Assembly: GCF_000004195.4 (NCBI RefSeq)
Contig: NC_030678.2
Coordinates: 81,194,904-81,258,903, forward strand
Length of the DNA stretch: 64,000 nucleotides
Origin: Xenopus tropicalis
Taxonomy: Eukaryota > Chordata > Amphibia > Anura > Pipidae
Direction: 5' to 3'
Shown here: positions 28,017 through 39,086 of the stretch, one piece after another
How positions within the stretch are numbered: the stretch's first letter is position 1
How the letters are laid out: each line of letters opens with the position of its first letter
Position numbers and translations under genes: made by a program
The notes under the pieces: generated by a model
What the model saw: only the letters and a program-made list of their open reading frames with translations
Database searches by the model: none
Told to the model about the DNA's origin: nothing

Positions 28017-28320
28017 CAGTGATCCCCAACCAGTGGTTCGTGAGCAACATGTTGCTCACCAACCCCTTGGATGTTGCTCCCAGTGGCCTCAAAGCAGGTG
28101 ATTATTTTTGAATTCCTGGCTTGGAGGCAAGTCTTGGTTGCATAAAAAGCAGTTGTACTGCCAGAGACTCATTAAGGCTGCCAGTCAACAAAAGAGCTAC
28201 CAAATAGCCAATCACAGCCCTTATTTAGCACCCTCATGAACATTTTTCACACTTGTGTTGCTCCCCAACTCTTTACACTTGAGTGTGGCTCACGGGTAAA
28301 AAAAAGTTTGGGGATCCCTG
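28017..28320 (+). mobile_element. hAT-type non-autonomous element with exact duplication
   Basis: Ends CAGTGATCCCCAACCAGTGG and GTTTGGGGATCCCTG are inverted. The flanks carry the identical 8-bp target duplication GTCTAAAA (28009-28016 and 28321-28328). This copy defines the family also seen at 237, 8700, 45246 and 59190. Confidence 0.9.
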
Positions 28321-29630
28321 GTCTAAAACAAGCACAGGAGTCATGAGTAAACCATGCTATGACAATGAAGGGGCTATCAGTATCACTCTTCTCCATTAAT
28401 AAACAGTAACATAAATGACAATTTCTTTTTGTGGACTTGATAGAAAACGGTCAATTGTAGTTAGAGCCACAGCTTTATTGCATGGATCATTTCAGCAAAT
28501 AAACAGCAAACAGAAAAGCCAGCTGCAGCAATTAGGTAAAAATAATGAAAACAAAGTTCCAAGATGAACATCCTCTCTAACCAGAGCAACAACTATTTCT
28601 GTAGCCTTATTAAGATATAAGCCAAAAAAACAGCATACATTATGAAACTGAAGATCCATACAAGAACGTACGAATAAGCACACTCTTCTCAATATTAGTC
28701 CCAATTTGTACCATGAGTAAAAGCCATTGGAGCTCCTAGAGTCAATGCAAATAAGCTAAGAAGTAAAAACTTCAGATCTACACGTGACAACCTATATTCC
28801 TGAAAGATATTGAGTTCTGCTGTAACTATTGCAGAAGGCTAATTTAAGTTTATTATTGTAAAGGAGAAGGTAAAAATCACTGCAGGTTGCCAAACGGTTA
28901 GGCACCCACCAGTAATTGTAACCGCTTACCTTATATCCCTATTAGGAGAAAACCACACCAACCCGGTGTAGTTGTAAACAAGCGACCCTCTCATCTATCT
29001 TCGGAATCCGGGGGCCGACGCATGCACAGAAGAGTGAAAATGCATGCTTTTTTTTGTTGAAGTTTGGCTTTTCACTCTGCATCGCTTTCACATGCACAGT
29101 AAAGACAGAAGAAGGAAGATGATCTGCTCTCTCGCCAGCTACCCCGGCCTGGTGCAGTTATCAAGCACCAGCCCAGGGTATAAGATAAGATATTACAATC
29201 ACTCAATGGTGCCTAACATTTTGGCACCCCGCAGCGATTGTACACATTACCCCCTCCAAACTGCACTTCTTTTTGGGACTACAGGTATGTGCCAGCACAA
29301 AACTGACCCTTGGAGGTCTATTTTGTACATTCTGTACACAGTAGAGCAGTGCTGATTATATTTCAATGAAACTGCAATCGGTTTAGCTCTGCTGGCTAAA
29401 TTTTCTAGACGTGCCCCTGAATTCAAGTGATCTGGTCACCCTAGACAAAAGGTTTTGGTTCAAATAAGATCAAAGGGTTATTTTACGATTGACAGGCATA
29501 CTGGACACAAGATCCTAAATGAGTTCAGTTCAGCTTTATTGTCATATACACAATGTACCATGTACATCCTTACTGAAATGCCTTCTTTGCAGACAAAAAA
29601 AAAAAAAAACTTAAGACGATAACAACAAGT

Positions 29631-29936
29631 ACAGGTATGGGATCCCTTATCCAGAAAGCTCCGAATTACGGAAAGCCTGTCTCCCATAGACTCCATTTTA
29701 ATCAAATAATTTAGAATTTTAAAACTGATTTCCTTTTTCTCTGTAGAAAGAGTAACTTGTAATTGATCCCAACTAAGATATAAATAATCCATATTGGATG
29801 CAAAACAATCCTATTGGGTTTAATTAATATTTTGTTAATTTTTTAGTAGACTTAAGGTATGGTGATCCAAATTATGGAAAGACCCCTTATCCGGAATACC
29901 CTTGGTCCCGAGCATTCTGGATAACGGGTCCTATAC
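29631..29936. mobile_element. Interspersed element, 'ggtatgggatcc' family
   Basis: Full-length-looking copy from CAGGTATGGGATCCCTTATC to CATTCTGGATAACGGGTCC and TATAC, with inverted termini and the same interior as the copies at 15.76 and 57.04 kb. Confidence 0.8.
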
Positions 29937-30391
29937 AATAATCACAAAATCTTATTAACTAAAATAAAGATAGGTACTTACCAAACTTAACATTTATGGC
30001 AGATATTATTAACTAATCATAAATATAAATGTAAAAATAGCTTAACAAACCTGATAATTTCAGTATCTATTAGCATTAAATGGAGTGATTCCAATCTTAA
30101 CATTGCAGTGTCTGTTGCAATATTGTACCTAAATATATTAAAAAATACCGTAGTAAACTTACCATTTACCTTATCTAAAATGCAAAATGTGAAACAATTT
30201 TGCATTACAATTCTATTTACCATATTGCACATAAGTGTTAGAAAGTTCTCAGCAAAACTTACATTTATAATATCTTAAGTGTAAAATAATACCTAGCAAA
30301 CTTTTGCATTTACAGTTTACATAAATGATGAGACAACACAATGGTTCTAATTTAAAGACTACACAAAAACACACAACACCAGTTTGCTTAC

Positions 30392-30444
30392 CTTGGCAAT
30401 ATTTTCAGGCAATAACAAGTCAAATGATTCCGATAGTGCTGCTT
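30392..30444 (-). other. Probable exon (THRAP3 leader exon 2 candidate)
   Basis: A 53-nt block on the minus strand lies between a good acceptor (TTTTTCCCAG) and a strong donor (CCAAG then GTAAGC). One frame is open and reads AALSESFDLLLPENIAK, but it does not continue into the block at 22.5 kb. Lying about 1 kb downstream of the candidate promoter, it fits a 5' untranslated exon of THRAP3. If it is coding, it belongs to a gene I do not recognise. Confidence 0.5.
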
Positions 30445-30540
30445 CTGGGAAAAACAGAAGAAAAAAACAAAACTTATTAAGGGGTATGTGACAAGCCTGA
30501 ACACAACACAAAGTAAAAAAAAAAATTAAGTGGCATGAGT

Positions 30541-30670
30541 AGTTTAAAATAATGCATCATACTTAGGAAGAGATTATAGCGTAATACTCTGCTATTAAAT
30601 AACACTTTTCAGTGCAAAACAGAGTATTACGCTATAATCTCTTCCTAAGTATGATGCATTATTTTAAACT
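30541..30670. repeat. Perfect 51-bp inverted repeat, 28-nt loop
   Basis: Bases 30541-30591 and 30620-30670 are exact reverse complements over 51 bp. The hairpin lies in the first putative THRAP3 intron, about 100 bp upstream of the exon at 30392-30444. The lack of any mismatch indicates recent origin or strong homogenisation. Confidence 0.92.
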
Positions 30671-31478
30671 AAACTTTGAACTAAACTTTTTAAGGAGTAG
30701 CTCATCTTCAAATTAGCTTATAGTATACTATGGAATGTCATATATAATTAATTCATCATGTAATTCATGTTTTTTTAGGATAGTGCTTGAATTATTTGCC
30801 TTCATCTGTCTGGCGCAGCTTTCAAACAGGGCTCACTAAGGCAGAAAACCAACAATCGCATGGTGAGCAGGCCCTCTCCTAATTATCTTCCAGTCTCTCA
30901 TTCAAACCATAGCTCGGTTGCTAGGATAAACTAGACCCTAGCAGTGCAAACTGGGGAGAACCTAAAACAGAATAAATTATTGCAAATCCATAAAATATAA
31001 AAACTGGTCTACGCGCTATTAAACGTTAATATAAATGTAACCTACTAGGAAATCCTAGCATAAAAGTCAAGAAACCCGAGAGGAATCAGTAATGTTTGCA
31101 GAGGACAACATGTAACGAGGCCTACCTGTTTATTTTATACTCCCCCATTACACACATAGGCTGCACTGCAGGCCGTACATGATGCGTATGCGTTCTGGGG
31201 CCCATAGGCTGCGCTAAATCCCACTAGGAAACTTTAATCTATCCGATACTACATGAAAAAAAGAAATTTTAGATAAAAAACTACTCTTCCTCCTGTAGAA
31301 TCCCTGTGGTTTTGTGACATCATCAGTTTGTTCCACAAACATTTCCCAGAGCCCCCGCCTAGGCCATACCGCCTAACAGCGCCGCTTTTCGCGGGTCAAT
31401 CCCGATTTGCTAACAGAGCGCGCAAACCCATTCATTCTCAAACGTCCCCACACCGCACAACAGTCCCGATTTTCTTAC

Positions 31479-31595
31479 CAAATGCCACAGTCCCGGATCT
31501 CTGCTTAAACGTCCCGCAAACCCTTTAGAAGCCAGCTCCTTGACTCCTGCCTCAAAGCTAAGCCGACGTCACAAGTCTCGTCTAACTTATCGCAA
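31479..31595 (-). other. thrap3: Candidate THRAP3 first exon (untranslated)
   Basis: On the minus strand the block ends TGGCATTTG followed by the donor GTAAGAAAA. The upstream edge is set only by the TATA-like word about 30 bp before it. There is no coding frame of note. The assignment to THRAP3 rests on strand, on CpG content and on the absence of another minus-strand gene between here and 12.5 kb. Confidence 0.4.
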
Positions 31596-31720
31596 GAATG
31601 TGACGTCACGACGACAACACGTTTATAAATGGAGTGACGCGTTACGTAGCCACCTTATAGAAGAGACGAAGTAGTTCGCCTCTCTATTACACAATATTAC
31701 GCCGATAGTCGTTGCTAAGA
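31540..31720 (-). promoter_or_regulatory. CpG-rich promoter candidate with CRE and TATA-like box
   Basis: CpG density rises sharply against the AT-rich surroundings. A perfect palindromic CRE (TGACGTCA) is at 31601-31608. TTTATAAA, also palindromic, is at 31622-31629, with further ACGTCA, TGACGC and TTACGTAG words nearby. If transcribed leftwards, a start about 30 bp from the TATA-like word feeds the donor at 31478. Because both boxes are palindromic, bidirectional use is possible. Confidence 0.5.
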
Positions 31721-33165
31721 GACAGGCTGTACGCTGTACTACCGCCTAATATATATGTGGACACACTAGTCGTTAAGAAATGTGTGTGTAGTGACCGTGA
31801 CAGTATAAAAAAAATAAGGGACTACTGGCCGCGTATACGTTTCCCCAGATGCGTGTAAGAAGCGCCGCCTGCGTATTCTAATATGAAACGTCACGAAAAC
31901 TGCGCTTTTAAACTACGTGTATTTTTGCTCCCTGAGACACTTCGCTAATGTACAATCACGCGAATGCTCGATGTTATATAAACTCCCTATGGAGTCCTTT
32001 CTCTAAGCATCAAGTAAGGCGTATGGGCTACTTGCTAGGCCCCGAATAAACATTACATTCCTTGAGAATCAAAGCTGCCTGTAGTATGGTTGTAGGAAAA
32101 TTAACGAAATTACAGTGGATATTGAGCCTGTACAAAATAAAATATATATTAAAGGTATTATTGCTGAAACTATAATAAAAAGTCCTAATGAAAACATACA
32201 ACTGCTACTTTTTGAGAGGCTCACATTACATACCGGGCTTATTTATTTACATTGGAGACAAACCTTACCGGTGATAATCAGCAATTAGATTTGAACAGTC
32301 ACCTACAAGTTTGAAAACAAATTCAAAGGTCTGATTGGTTTCTATCCCCAGTAATGATAATGTCCAATGTTAATATATATGCCCATCTTTAGGGTAATGA
32401 AGAATTGCAAATGATCCTAGTCTAGTAGGCCTTCCTATAGTTTTGCCATATTTCTCCTAATTATAACATTGGCATCAAGCATCATTTTGCAAGCCAGGCT
32501 GGTAAAATAACGGCCAGTTGGCAACCCTACACAGAGCTCTATGTGGGGCAAAAAAGATTATATTTCTCATGTTGTGGTAAATGATATACCTTGTGATGTA
32601 TGGTGCATTACAAGGAACTAATAGATCTTGTGCCTTGGTCGAAATACAGTTGTGATACACAGAAAATTGTTGTGTGGTATTAAAGCAACTTGAGGCAGCT
32701 TGGGGCTAAACGCCACAGAAGATTTTGATCACTTTTTGTGGGTCAGATTTTCTCTGATCTTGTCATGCAACACCACACAACAGTGTAAGATTTTGTCGGA
32801 TGATCCAAAACCCGATTATAAAGTTGGATCAGATAAAGCTCAAACGTGTGTTTTGTTCCTGCGTCTACATTTGTCGGACACTATCAGATTTGATCTCCTC
32901 GAATAAAAACAGCATGCTGTGTTCCCTTCCAACAGGCGTCATGCTGGACAAATCTTTCATGTAGTTAACACATAAGATTTTTCAGTCCTGTTATATTTTG
33001 ACCTATGCAACTACATCCAACTTGTAGTATGCGTTTCGTCAAGCCAAAACCATCCTACAAAATCTCCCATGTAGTTTAGCCCTAATACAGCAGAAAAGAG
33101 ACAAAATAGGTAGCACACTGGTAGCAATATTTTTATCATAGTTAGAGGAGTACTTTACCTTTTAA
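31721..33165. other. Intergenic spacer
   Basis: No gene seen. The sequence from about 32704 (GGGGCTAAACGCCA) to about 33084 (AGTTTAGCCCTA) has inverted ends and is probably another short DNA element. The remainder is AT-rich with no recognisable feature. Confidence 0.5.
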
Positions 33166-34036
33166 AGGACATGTAAACCCTACATTTTCCTACCATGTAA
33201 ATAAGTTGGCACATCTCCCCCATTCAAACCACACCATTGGTATTGCATATTCCCTCTGTTAGCCAGCACCATCACATTTTCCTAAAATAAAAAGCAGATT
33301 TTACCCAGTGGCCATTTTCCCTCTCACACATCAGTGACATTTATACCTGCAAACTGCATACGTGCACTGTAAAGTTCATACAATGAAGAATGCAAGCTTA
33401 CACAGGCAGAACTTACTTTGATATAGAGCTCAGGAGAGGCAGTTACAAGGTCGGACTGGGCCGCCGGGACACCGGGAAAAATCCCGGTGGGCCCCGGCCC
33501 TAATGGGCCCCGGCAGCCCAGTCCGACCTTTGCCGGTGCTCACCCTACTGACTGTTCCTCCCCTGACGCGTTCAATTTATATTTGCTCGGGGAGGACGTC
33601 GGGTGGGGGCCCTGCGGGGGGGTTAGGGGGGCCCCTGGGGGGGTAGGGGACACGGCTGGCTGGGGCACCTGCAGGGCCCCTGGGGGGGAGCCCCGGTGGG
33701 CCCTGCACCCCCCAGTCCGACCCTGGGCAGTTAGAACAAAAACATGTCTGTACAGCTAGAGCAGAGTTTTTATGGAAACCAGCAGTGCCATCTTATATTT
33801 GGCTGCTAGACTGAAGGGTGTGTTTGGAGTTGAGAAGTATTGAGCATGCTCAGTAAGTCAAGAGCCAAAGTCAATTCCTAAGGGAGGAGGGCACGTTAGT
33901 TAGAGGAGGAGAAAGAATCCCAAGTGATTAAGGGGATGCTGCAGCCTTACTATTAACCTTTCAACAAAAGGACTGGCAGGTATTTAAAGATTTCAAAGAG
34001 GCTGTTCACTGATTTTTTGGGGGGTTTACATGTCCT
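33166..34036. mobile_element. TTAA-flanked T2-type MITE, interrupted by a hAT insertion
   Basis: The left end AGGACATGTAAACCC and right end GGGTTTACATGTCCT are inverted and sit inside TTAA at 33162 and 34037. A 280-bp GC-rich element (33446-33725) is inserted inside it, so the MITE is the older of the two. Confidence 0.85.
33446..33725. mobile_element. GC-rich hAT-type element nested in a MITE
   Basis: Ends CAAGGTCGGACTGGGCC and CCCAGTCCGACCCTG are imperfectly inverted. The identical 8-bp target duplication GGCAGTTA (33438-33445 and 33726-33733) marks hAT-type transposition. The interior is extremely G/C-rich with runs of G. The open reading frame across it has protein-unlike composition and is not called. 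Confidence 0.85.
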
Positions 34037-34399
34037 TTAATATATTATAGAATGGCCTATTCTTGGTAACACCATGATGTCAACTCACCCAGTTATTTGG
34101 GAGTCTCCCATGACATACCTACTAATATTTGTAAAATGGAAAGATAGCCTGCATCCTGTAACAGTAAATATTTTGGCCATGCTCACTTTGTAGCCAAAAC
34201 CCCAAAATATTACACAAATGAACAAAAATACCCCCTTTTACTAGGTGCTTTTATTTCATTACATTCATGATACATTATGAACTAGTAGGGTTGCCACATT
34301 CTCTTCTGGCCTTTGGCCGATGATGTAAGGTGTGAGGGCGGGTCTGGGACATCATGGTGGCAGAATTGTGATGTCACATTGTGTGGGGACAGTCTAGTT

Positions 34400-35610
34400 A
34401 CAATAAACAGTCTGGGTTTGGAGGCACTTAATGGTGGTGCTCACTTTACTGTTACTGTTAATGGCAAAGAGATATGCAGTGTGCCAGGTCTTGGACATTT
34501 GGGGACTATGGTTCATGAAGTAAAGGTAAATAGATCCAATCCTTTTTCCTTAACTAGATGTGTGTACAATCACATAATCTAATTTCTAAAACCCTATCAT
34601 TTTCAAAACGTCAGTCTTTAACTTTCCCTTCCATTCACTGCAATGTGCATGGAGTTCTTCTTCAGTTATCCTTCTAGGAAAAATCATTTCTTCCTTTTCC
34701 ATACTTTCTTCTTATTTCATAAACTTGTAATAAACTCACTGATATATACAGTATATTTCTTTATGCCAAACAGATCCTGGCAAAGAAAGTTACACAGTGT
34801 TGGCTTTACTGCAAAGAGACTGCAGTGTGCCAGGCCTTGCCTTCTGAGGTGACAAATGATAAAGAACATTCAGAAAATATGGAACACGAAGGTAAATAGA
34901 TCCAAACCTTGTTTTTCAACTAGATGTCTGTACAGCCAAATAAGTCCTAAAACCCTATCATTTTCTAAACTTCACTCCATAGCTTTCCCTTCCATTTACT
35001 GCAATATGCATGGAGTTCTTCTTTACAAATCTTTCTAAGAAAAATAATTTCTTCTTTTGTTGCTTTGCCACACTTTCTTCTTTTTTCATTTGCTTATCAT
35101 AAACTTACTGATATTTATTTCTTCCCAAACAGAGCCTGGCAAAGAAAGCTGCAGAGCAGTGGTTCTCAACCTTCCTAATGCCGCAACCCTTTAATACAGT
35201 TTCTCATGTTGTGGTGACCCCACAACACGAGGGGACAATCATGTTTTCATATGTGTTTTCCGATGGTCTTAGGCAACCCCTGTGAAAGGGTCATTCGACC
35301 CCCAAAGAGGTCCCGACCCACAGGTTGAGAACCGCTGCTGCAGAGTGTTGGTTTTACTGGCAAAGAGATCTGCAGTGTGCTAGGCCTTGCCTTCTGAGGT
35401 GATGAAAGGTAAAGACATTCAGGCACTATGCACCATGAAGTAAAGTTAATAGATCCAATCCATGTTCCTCAACTAGATGTCTATACATCAATATAATCTC
35501 ACTAAATCCTATTTTCTATTCTTTAGTCTTTCTCTACCATTTACTGCAATGGGCATGGAGTTCTTCTATAAATATCCTTGTACGAAAATTGATTTCTAGT
35601 AATTTTTCAC
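34400..35610 (+). repeat. Three tandem copies of an exon-like block (unidentified decayed locus)
   Basis: A unit of about 0.35 kb occurs three times, at roughly 34.40-34.76, 34.77-35.13 and 35.13-35.61 kb. Each holds words like GCAAAGAGAT(A/C)TGCAGTGTG, then GTAAATAGATCCAA or a variant, AACTAGATGT, CATTTACTGCAAT and GCATGGAGTTCTTCT. The second and third have an acceptor-like CCCAAACAG or GCCAAACAG before AGCCTGGCAAAGAAAG. The first copy is open and reads HFTVTVNGKEICSVPGL; the others carry stops. The pattern resembles duplicated exons of a dead gene. I do not recognise the protein. The third copy is split by the SPIN-like element. Confidence 0.6.
35157..35337 (+). mobile_element. SPIN-like hAT element, complete non-autonomous copy
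   Basis: The ends CAGTGGTTCTCAACCT and GGTTGAGAACCGCTG, the interior CTAATGCCGCAACCC, and GTCTTAGGCAACCCCTGTG before GAAAGGGTC are those of SPIN ('Space Invader') elements. The exact 8-bp target duplication CTGCAGAG (35149-35156 and 35338-35345) confirms hAT-type insertion. SPIN families are known for patchy distribution across tetrapods and inferred horizontal transfer. A second, truncated copy lies at 57580. Confidence 0.9.
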
Positions 35611-36484
35611 ACTGTAATTTACTCCAAGCAAGGACTTGTATGGAGCTTTTGACAGTTAATTGAAGTTAAGTATGCCTTTTTATACTCTGCATCTTTTCTT
35701 ATAGCTATAAAAATGTCAGAATATTAATTTGTAAACAACAAGGTGTTGGCTCAAAAGTCTAATAATTCACCATTCAATTTTCCTTTTTATTTGCTGGCCT
35801 CTAGTTTGTATTCTAAACCTTTTATTGTTGTTCCTTTGCTCATCAAAAAAATCTGATGTTATTATTAGCGTTCATCTGAGCTGCTTTAGGCTTGTGGTAT
35901 ACAGCAACTCCTGAGTATGGTTCCATGTTAATGCTTTCATGAGATTCCATTATTGGAGGATAATTTCAGACATTTTAATGTTGCATTTTTAAGAGGCTAA
36001 AATCACAGGGGCAAAAAGTCTAAGGAATCCTTGCTAGGGATATAAAAACAGAGAATGCCCAGGGTCTGCTGGGAGTCCTGGAATATAGAGGGTCGGCTGG
36101 TATCATAATTGACAAAGTGAATCATTTCTCTAATCCTCTTTTTGTTTTTTATTAGCAGAAAACTTGGAAGTTCCCTTAATTTCCAAGGAAGATGTGTTGT
36201 AACAAACTCAAATGATAAGGATCTGTAGAGATAAGCATATTAATGTTCACATAATGTAAAATGAACCCACAAAGCCAACCTTCTTCTTCATGCCCTAATT
36301 AGAGTTTATTTCCCTACATTAGTCTGGACCATATTCTAAGTCACTGCTTAAACATCTAAATGCTCATAGGGAAGGGCAGGCTTTCAAGACATGAAATTTC
36401 CTCCACAGGGGGTGTTTCTTCTCCTTAGTGCTTTTCAGTCCAGTTACTCTAAATTATCCCTACCACAAAATACAATTTCGTTAA

Positions 36485-36941
36485 AGGAGAAAGAACGGTA
36501 AAAACTAAGTAAGCTTTATCAGAAAGGTCTATGTAGATACAGCCATAAGCACTCACAGAAACGCTGCACTGAGTTCTCTGTCAAAAGATTACTTGTGTCT
36601 GTTTTCCTCTGCTACAGACACACAGCTCTCTCCCCTTTCCTGCTCCCCCCTCCCTCAAGAATGCTAAGAATTCATTCTCCCCCCTTAGGAATGTGGATCT
36701 GAGCCTATCAGCAGGAAGCTTCCTCATAGTCTAACTAACTGAGCATGTACACCGGCCTTGCTCTTGGTGCAGGAGTGAGGCATTATGGGAACTTTCTTTA
36801 CACAGCTCAGCGTTTTTTCTTCCTGTTTGGCTTCTGATTATCTAAACAGGTGAAATATGGGGAGACTTAAGGGCACTATTGAAACAACTGAAGGTATGCC
36901 TGCAGCATGAGATTAACTCTTTATTAGCCGTTCCTTCTCCT
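36485..36941. mobile_element. TTAA-flanked T2-type MITE
   Basis: Ends AGGAGAAAGAACGGTAAAAA and GCCGTTCCTTCTCCT lie inside TTAA at 36481 and 36942. The interior (gcttatcagaaaggtct-like, acagccataagc, tgagttctctgt) is the inverse of that in the element at 52474-52906, so the two are copies in opposite orientation. Confidence 0.8.
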
Positions 36942-38255
36942 TTAAAGAAGAAGTGAGCATTTTCATCTGAAAAAACTTTATTTGATTTCGATTGTCCTGT
37001 TTATATTCTCCTAGGGTTTATGAAATCCACACAGCTAAATGTTAGATTTATTTGGGACATTTTATTTCCTTTATCCCCAGTAAATACGTTCATGAAGAGA
37101 AAAGAGTTGGAACCATGACAAGATTCACTAGCTATCAACACTGTTCCATAAGGTTTCTTTAACTTGATCCAGAGCCGATTTATTTTAAAATACAGCTAGG
37201 AAGCACATCCACATTTAAATGCAGTTTGTATAGATGTTGATTGAAATTACCCAAAAAAACTGCCCATAGCTGATAACTAGTAGCTAATTTATGGTTCAGA
37301 GATGCTGAATACTTGAATGTTAGAATATGTTAACAATATACTGTATATTATTGGGATTTCTCAAACAGGCCTAGGCATTTGATTTGACTCAACAGAACAG
37401 GTGGCCACTTTGACGTGTGAGCTCTGTCCAGTTTTTAAATTTGTAAAGATAATATCTTTTCCTGTAAACAAAACCAACCCTTAGATCAAACTTGTACCAT
37501 TAGTATATATACCAATAATATAGCCTTGTATTTTCTTATTTGCAAAGCACTTGCCTTGACTTGACCCTTTCTGGAAATTATATTTTGTTACAAAATGCTG
37601 TTCATTGTATCAGGCACAGTTTTAAAATTGCCGCCTAAATCTAGATACCTGTATGAATTATTATTGGAAAATAAACCCTGCTGTATAATATTTATATATT
37701 TAGAAGTCCGTCTTTTTGTGCAATTTTATAAGACGAAAAATTAAAAAAAAATGCAAAATGTGAGGTGTGTATAGAGGTCCCTGTCCTATGGGCTAATGAT
37801 CAAAATAGGGTATCATGGTGGGTATTTTTTTAAAAGCAAAATTGATTATTCTAATAGCTTGGTTTCTGTAATTTGTTTGGATTTTTTTTCTCATGGAGAT
37901 ACCCCTCATTTTAAAACAAAACACCCAAAACTCACATTCATTGCTTTGCACTGAAGCTGCTATGTGTTTTCTCAAAGTACAATTAAGCAAGATTCCACTC
38001 ACACCAGGGGTTGAAGCATACCACAATTCTGGGATGATGGCGTAAGCAGAAACTCAACAAATTGCACTGTTTGACTTTGCTTTAAAGGGATGGTTAGTTA
38101 AAGGGATAGTTCACTGCTAAGATAACTTTTAGAATGTCCTTTTTGTCAGCAACGTATCGATTGGCCTTCTTTTATTTTTTATTATTATTATTGCTTGGTT
38201 AGACTACAGTTGTACTTTTTAATGCTTATCTGTCATTGACATTACTGGTTGTTAG

Positions 38256-38782
38256 AATATATACAAACCTTATCCGCGCTTCTAAATAAAAACCAATGAT
38301 TAGTTTCAAGATGTGCTTATTCCTACTAAAAAAAAAAAAGGGTTAAAGGTTTTCCACTGTGTGCTGTATCAAAAACTTGTGTGATTGAGCTGCCCTCCTC
38401 CAACTAATCCAAAATGTGCTTCCTATATTAACCCTTAAAGTGTTGGCGCTCATAAAACACTCCCAGTGATAAAATCAACCAATTTATTTATTACATCTTG
38501 TATTTAGATTGAGAATCTGTTTTTAACTGATTATCCCTCATATATTTTAAGCAATTTATTATTCCTTGTATGACTATTTATTAACAGCATCAGCTTATGT
38601 TGTAAATATATTTCTCTACACTAAAATGTAAAATAGACAATATCCACTATATTTTTTATTTGTATCACTATATTTTTTTATTTGTATTTTTTAATGTATG
38701 AATTTCCTATCACTGTGTAATAAATAAATTGGTTGATTTTATCACTGGGAGTGTTTTATGAGCGCCAACTCTTTAAGGGTTA
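38256..38782. mobile_element. Insertion with 15-bp direct repeats and 63-bp inverted arms
   Basis: The 15-bp word ATTACTGGTTGTTAG flanks the segment exactly (38241-38255 and 38783-38797). Within it, 38428-38490 and 38721-38783 are reverse complements with one mismatch over 63 bp, around an AT-rich spacer. The long duplication argues against hAT, Tc1 or TTAA-type transposition and suggests reverse-transcription-based insertion, for example a Penelope-like element with inverted terminal units. No reverse transcriptase is present. Confidence 0.65.
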
Positions 38783-38917
38783 ATTACTGGTTGTTAGGTT
38801 AACAAGATTCAAACAGATATAATAATAGTTCAAAAACAAAACAAATACCAATTGTTAATTGTCTCAGCATATCACTATAATCGACATCATTATAAAAATG
38901 TAATTAAAGGTGTACTC

Positions 38918-39086
38918 GCGAGTCTTTTTCGGCGATTTCGGGAAATCGCGCCGCCACGTGTGCCATCCCGCCGGCGACTTACATGTTCGCCGATGGGATG
39001 GCGGGTCATGACAACTTGGGGAGATTAGTCGCCCGCGAACATGGGGTTTTGTCGCGGGCGACTAATTTCCCCGTGTGCCAGAGCCC
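38918..39086. mobile_element. GC-rich hairpin element, 'gggctctggcacac' family (left-truncated)
   Basis: The right end reads CCCCGTGTGCCAGAGCCC and the paired words GGAGATTAGTCGCCCGCG and CGCGGGCGACTAATTTCCCC lie before it. The left terminus is missing. Confidence 0.7.

Larger units (their letters stand above)
22548..30391 (-). other. Leader intron region, repeat-rich
   Basis: About 7.8 kb with no convincing exon. It contains hAT copies (22694-22860, 28017-28320), a G run at about 23176, TA microsatellites (about 25650-25694 and 27438-27460), a MITE near 26.45-26.81 kb, an element with ends AGGGGCAGATTCC and TGATAAATGTGCCCCT (about 27.07-27.42 kb) and a 'ggtatgggatcc' copy (29.63-29.94 kb). 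Confidence 0.5.

Noticed and set aside
29044..29355. 103-codon plus-strand open frame
   Set aside because: No domain or splice logic. Its sequence, with SYPGLVQLSSTSP and low conservation words, looks like repeat-derived DNA.
33487..33759. 90-codon Gly/Pro-rich open frame
   Set aside because: It lies inside the GC-rich hAT insertion, reads through its end into the MITE, and its composition follows the G/C runs.
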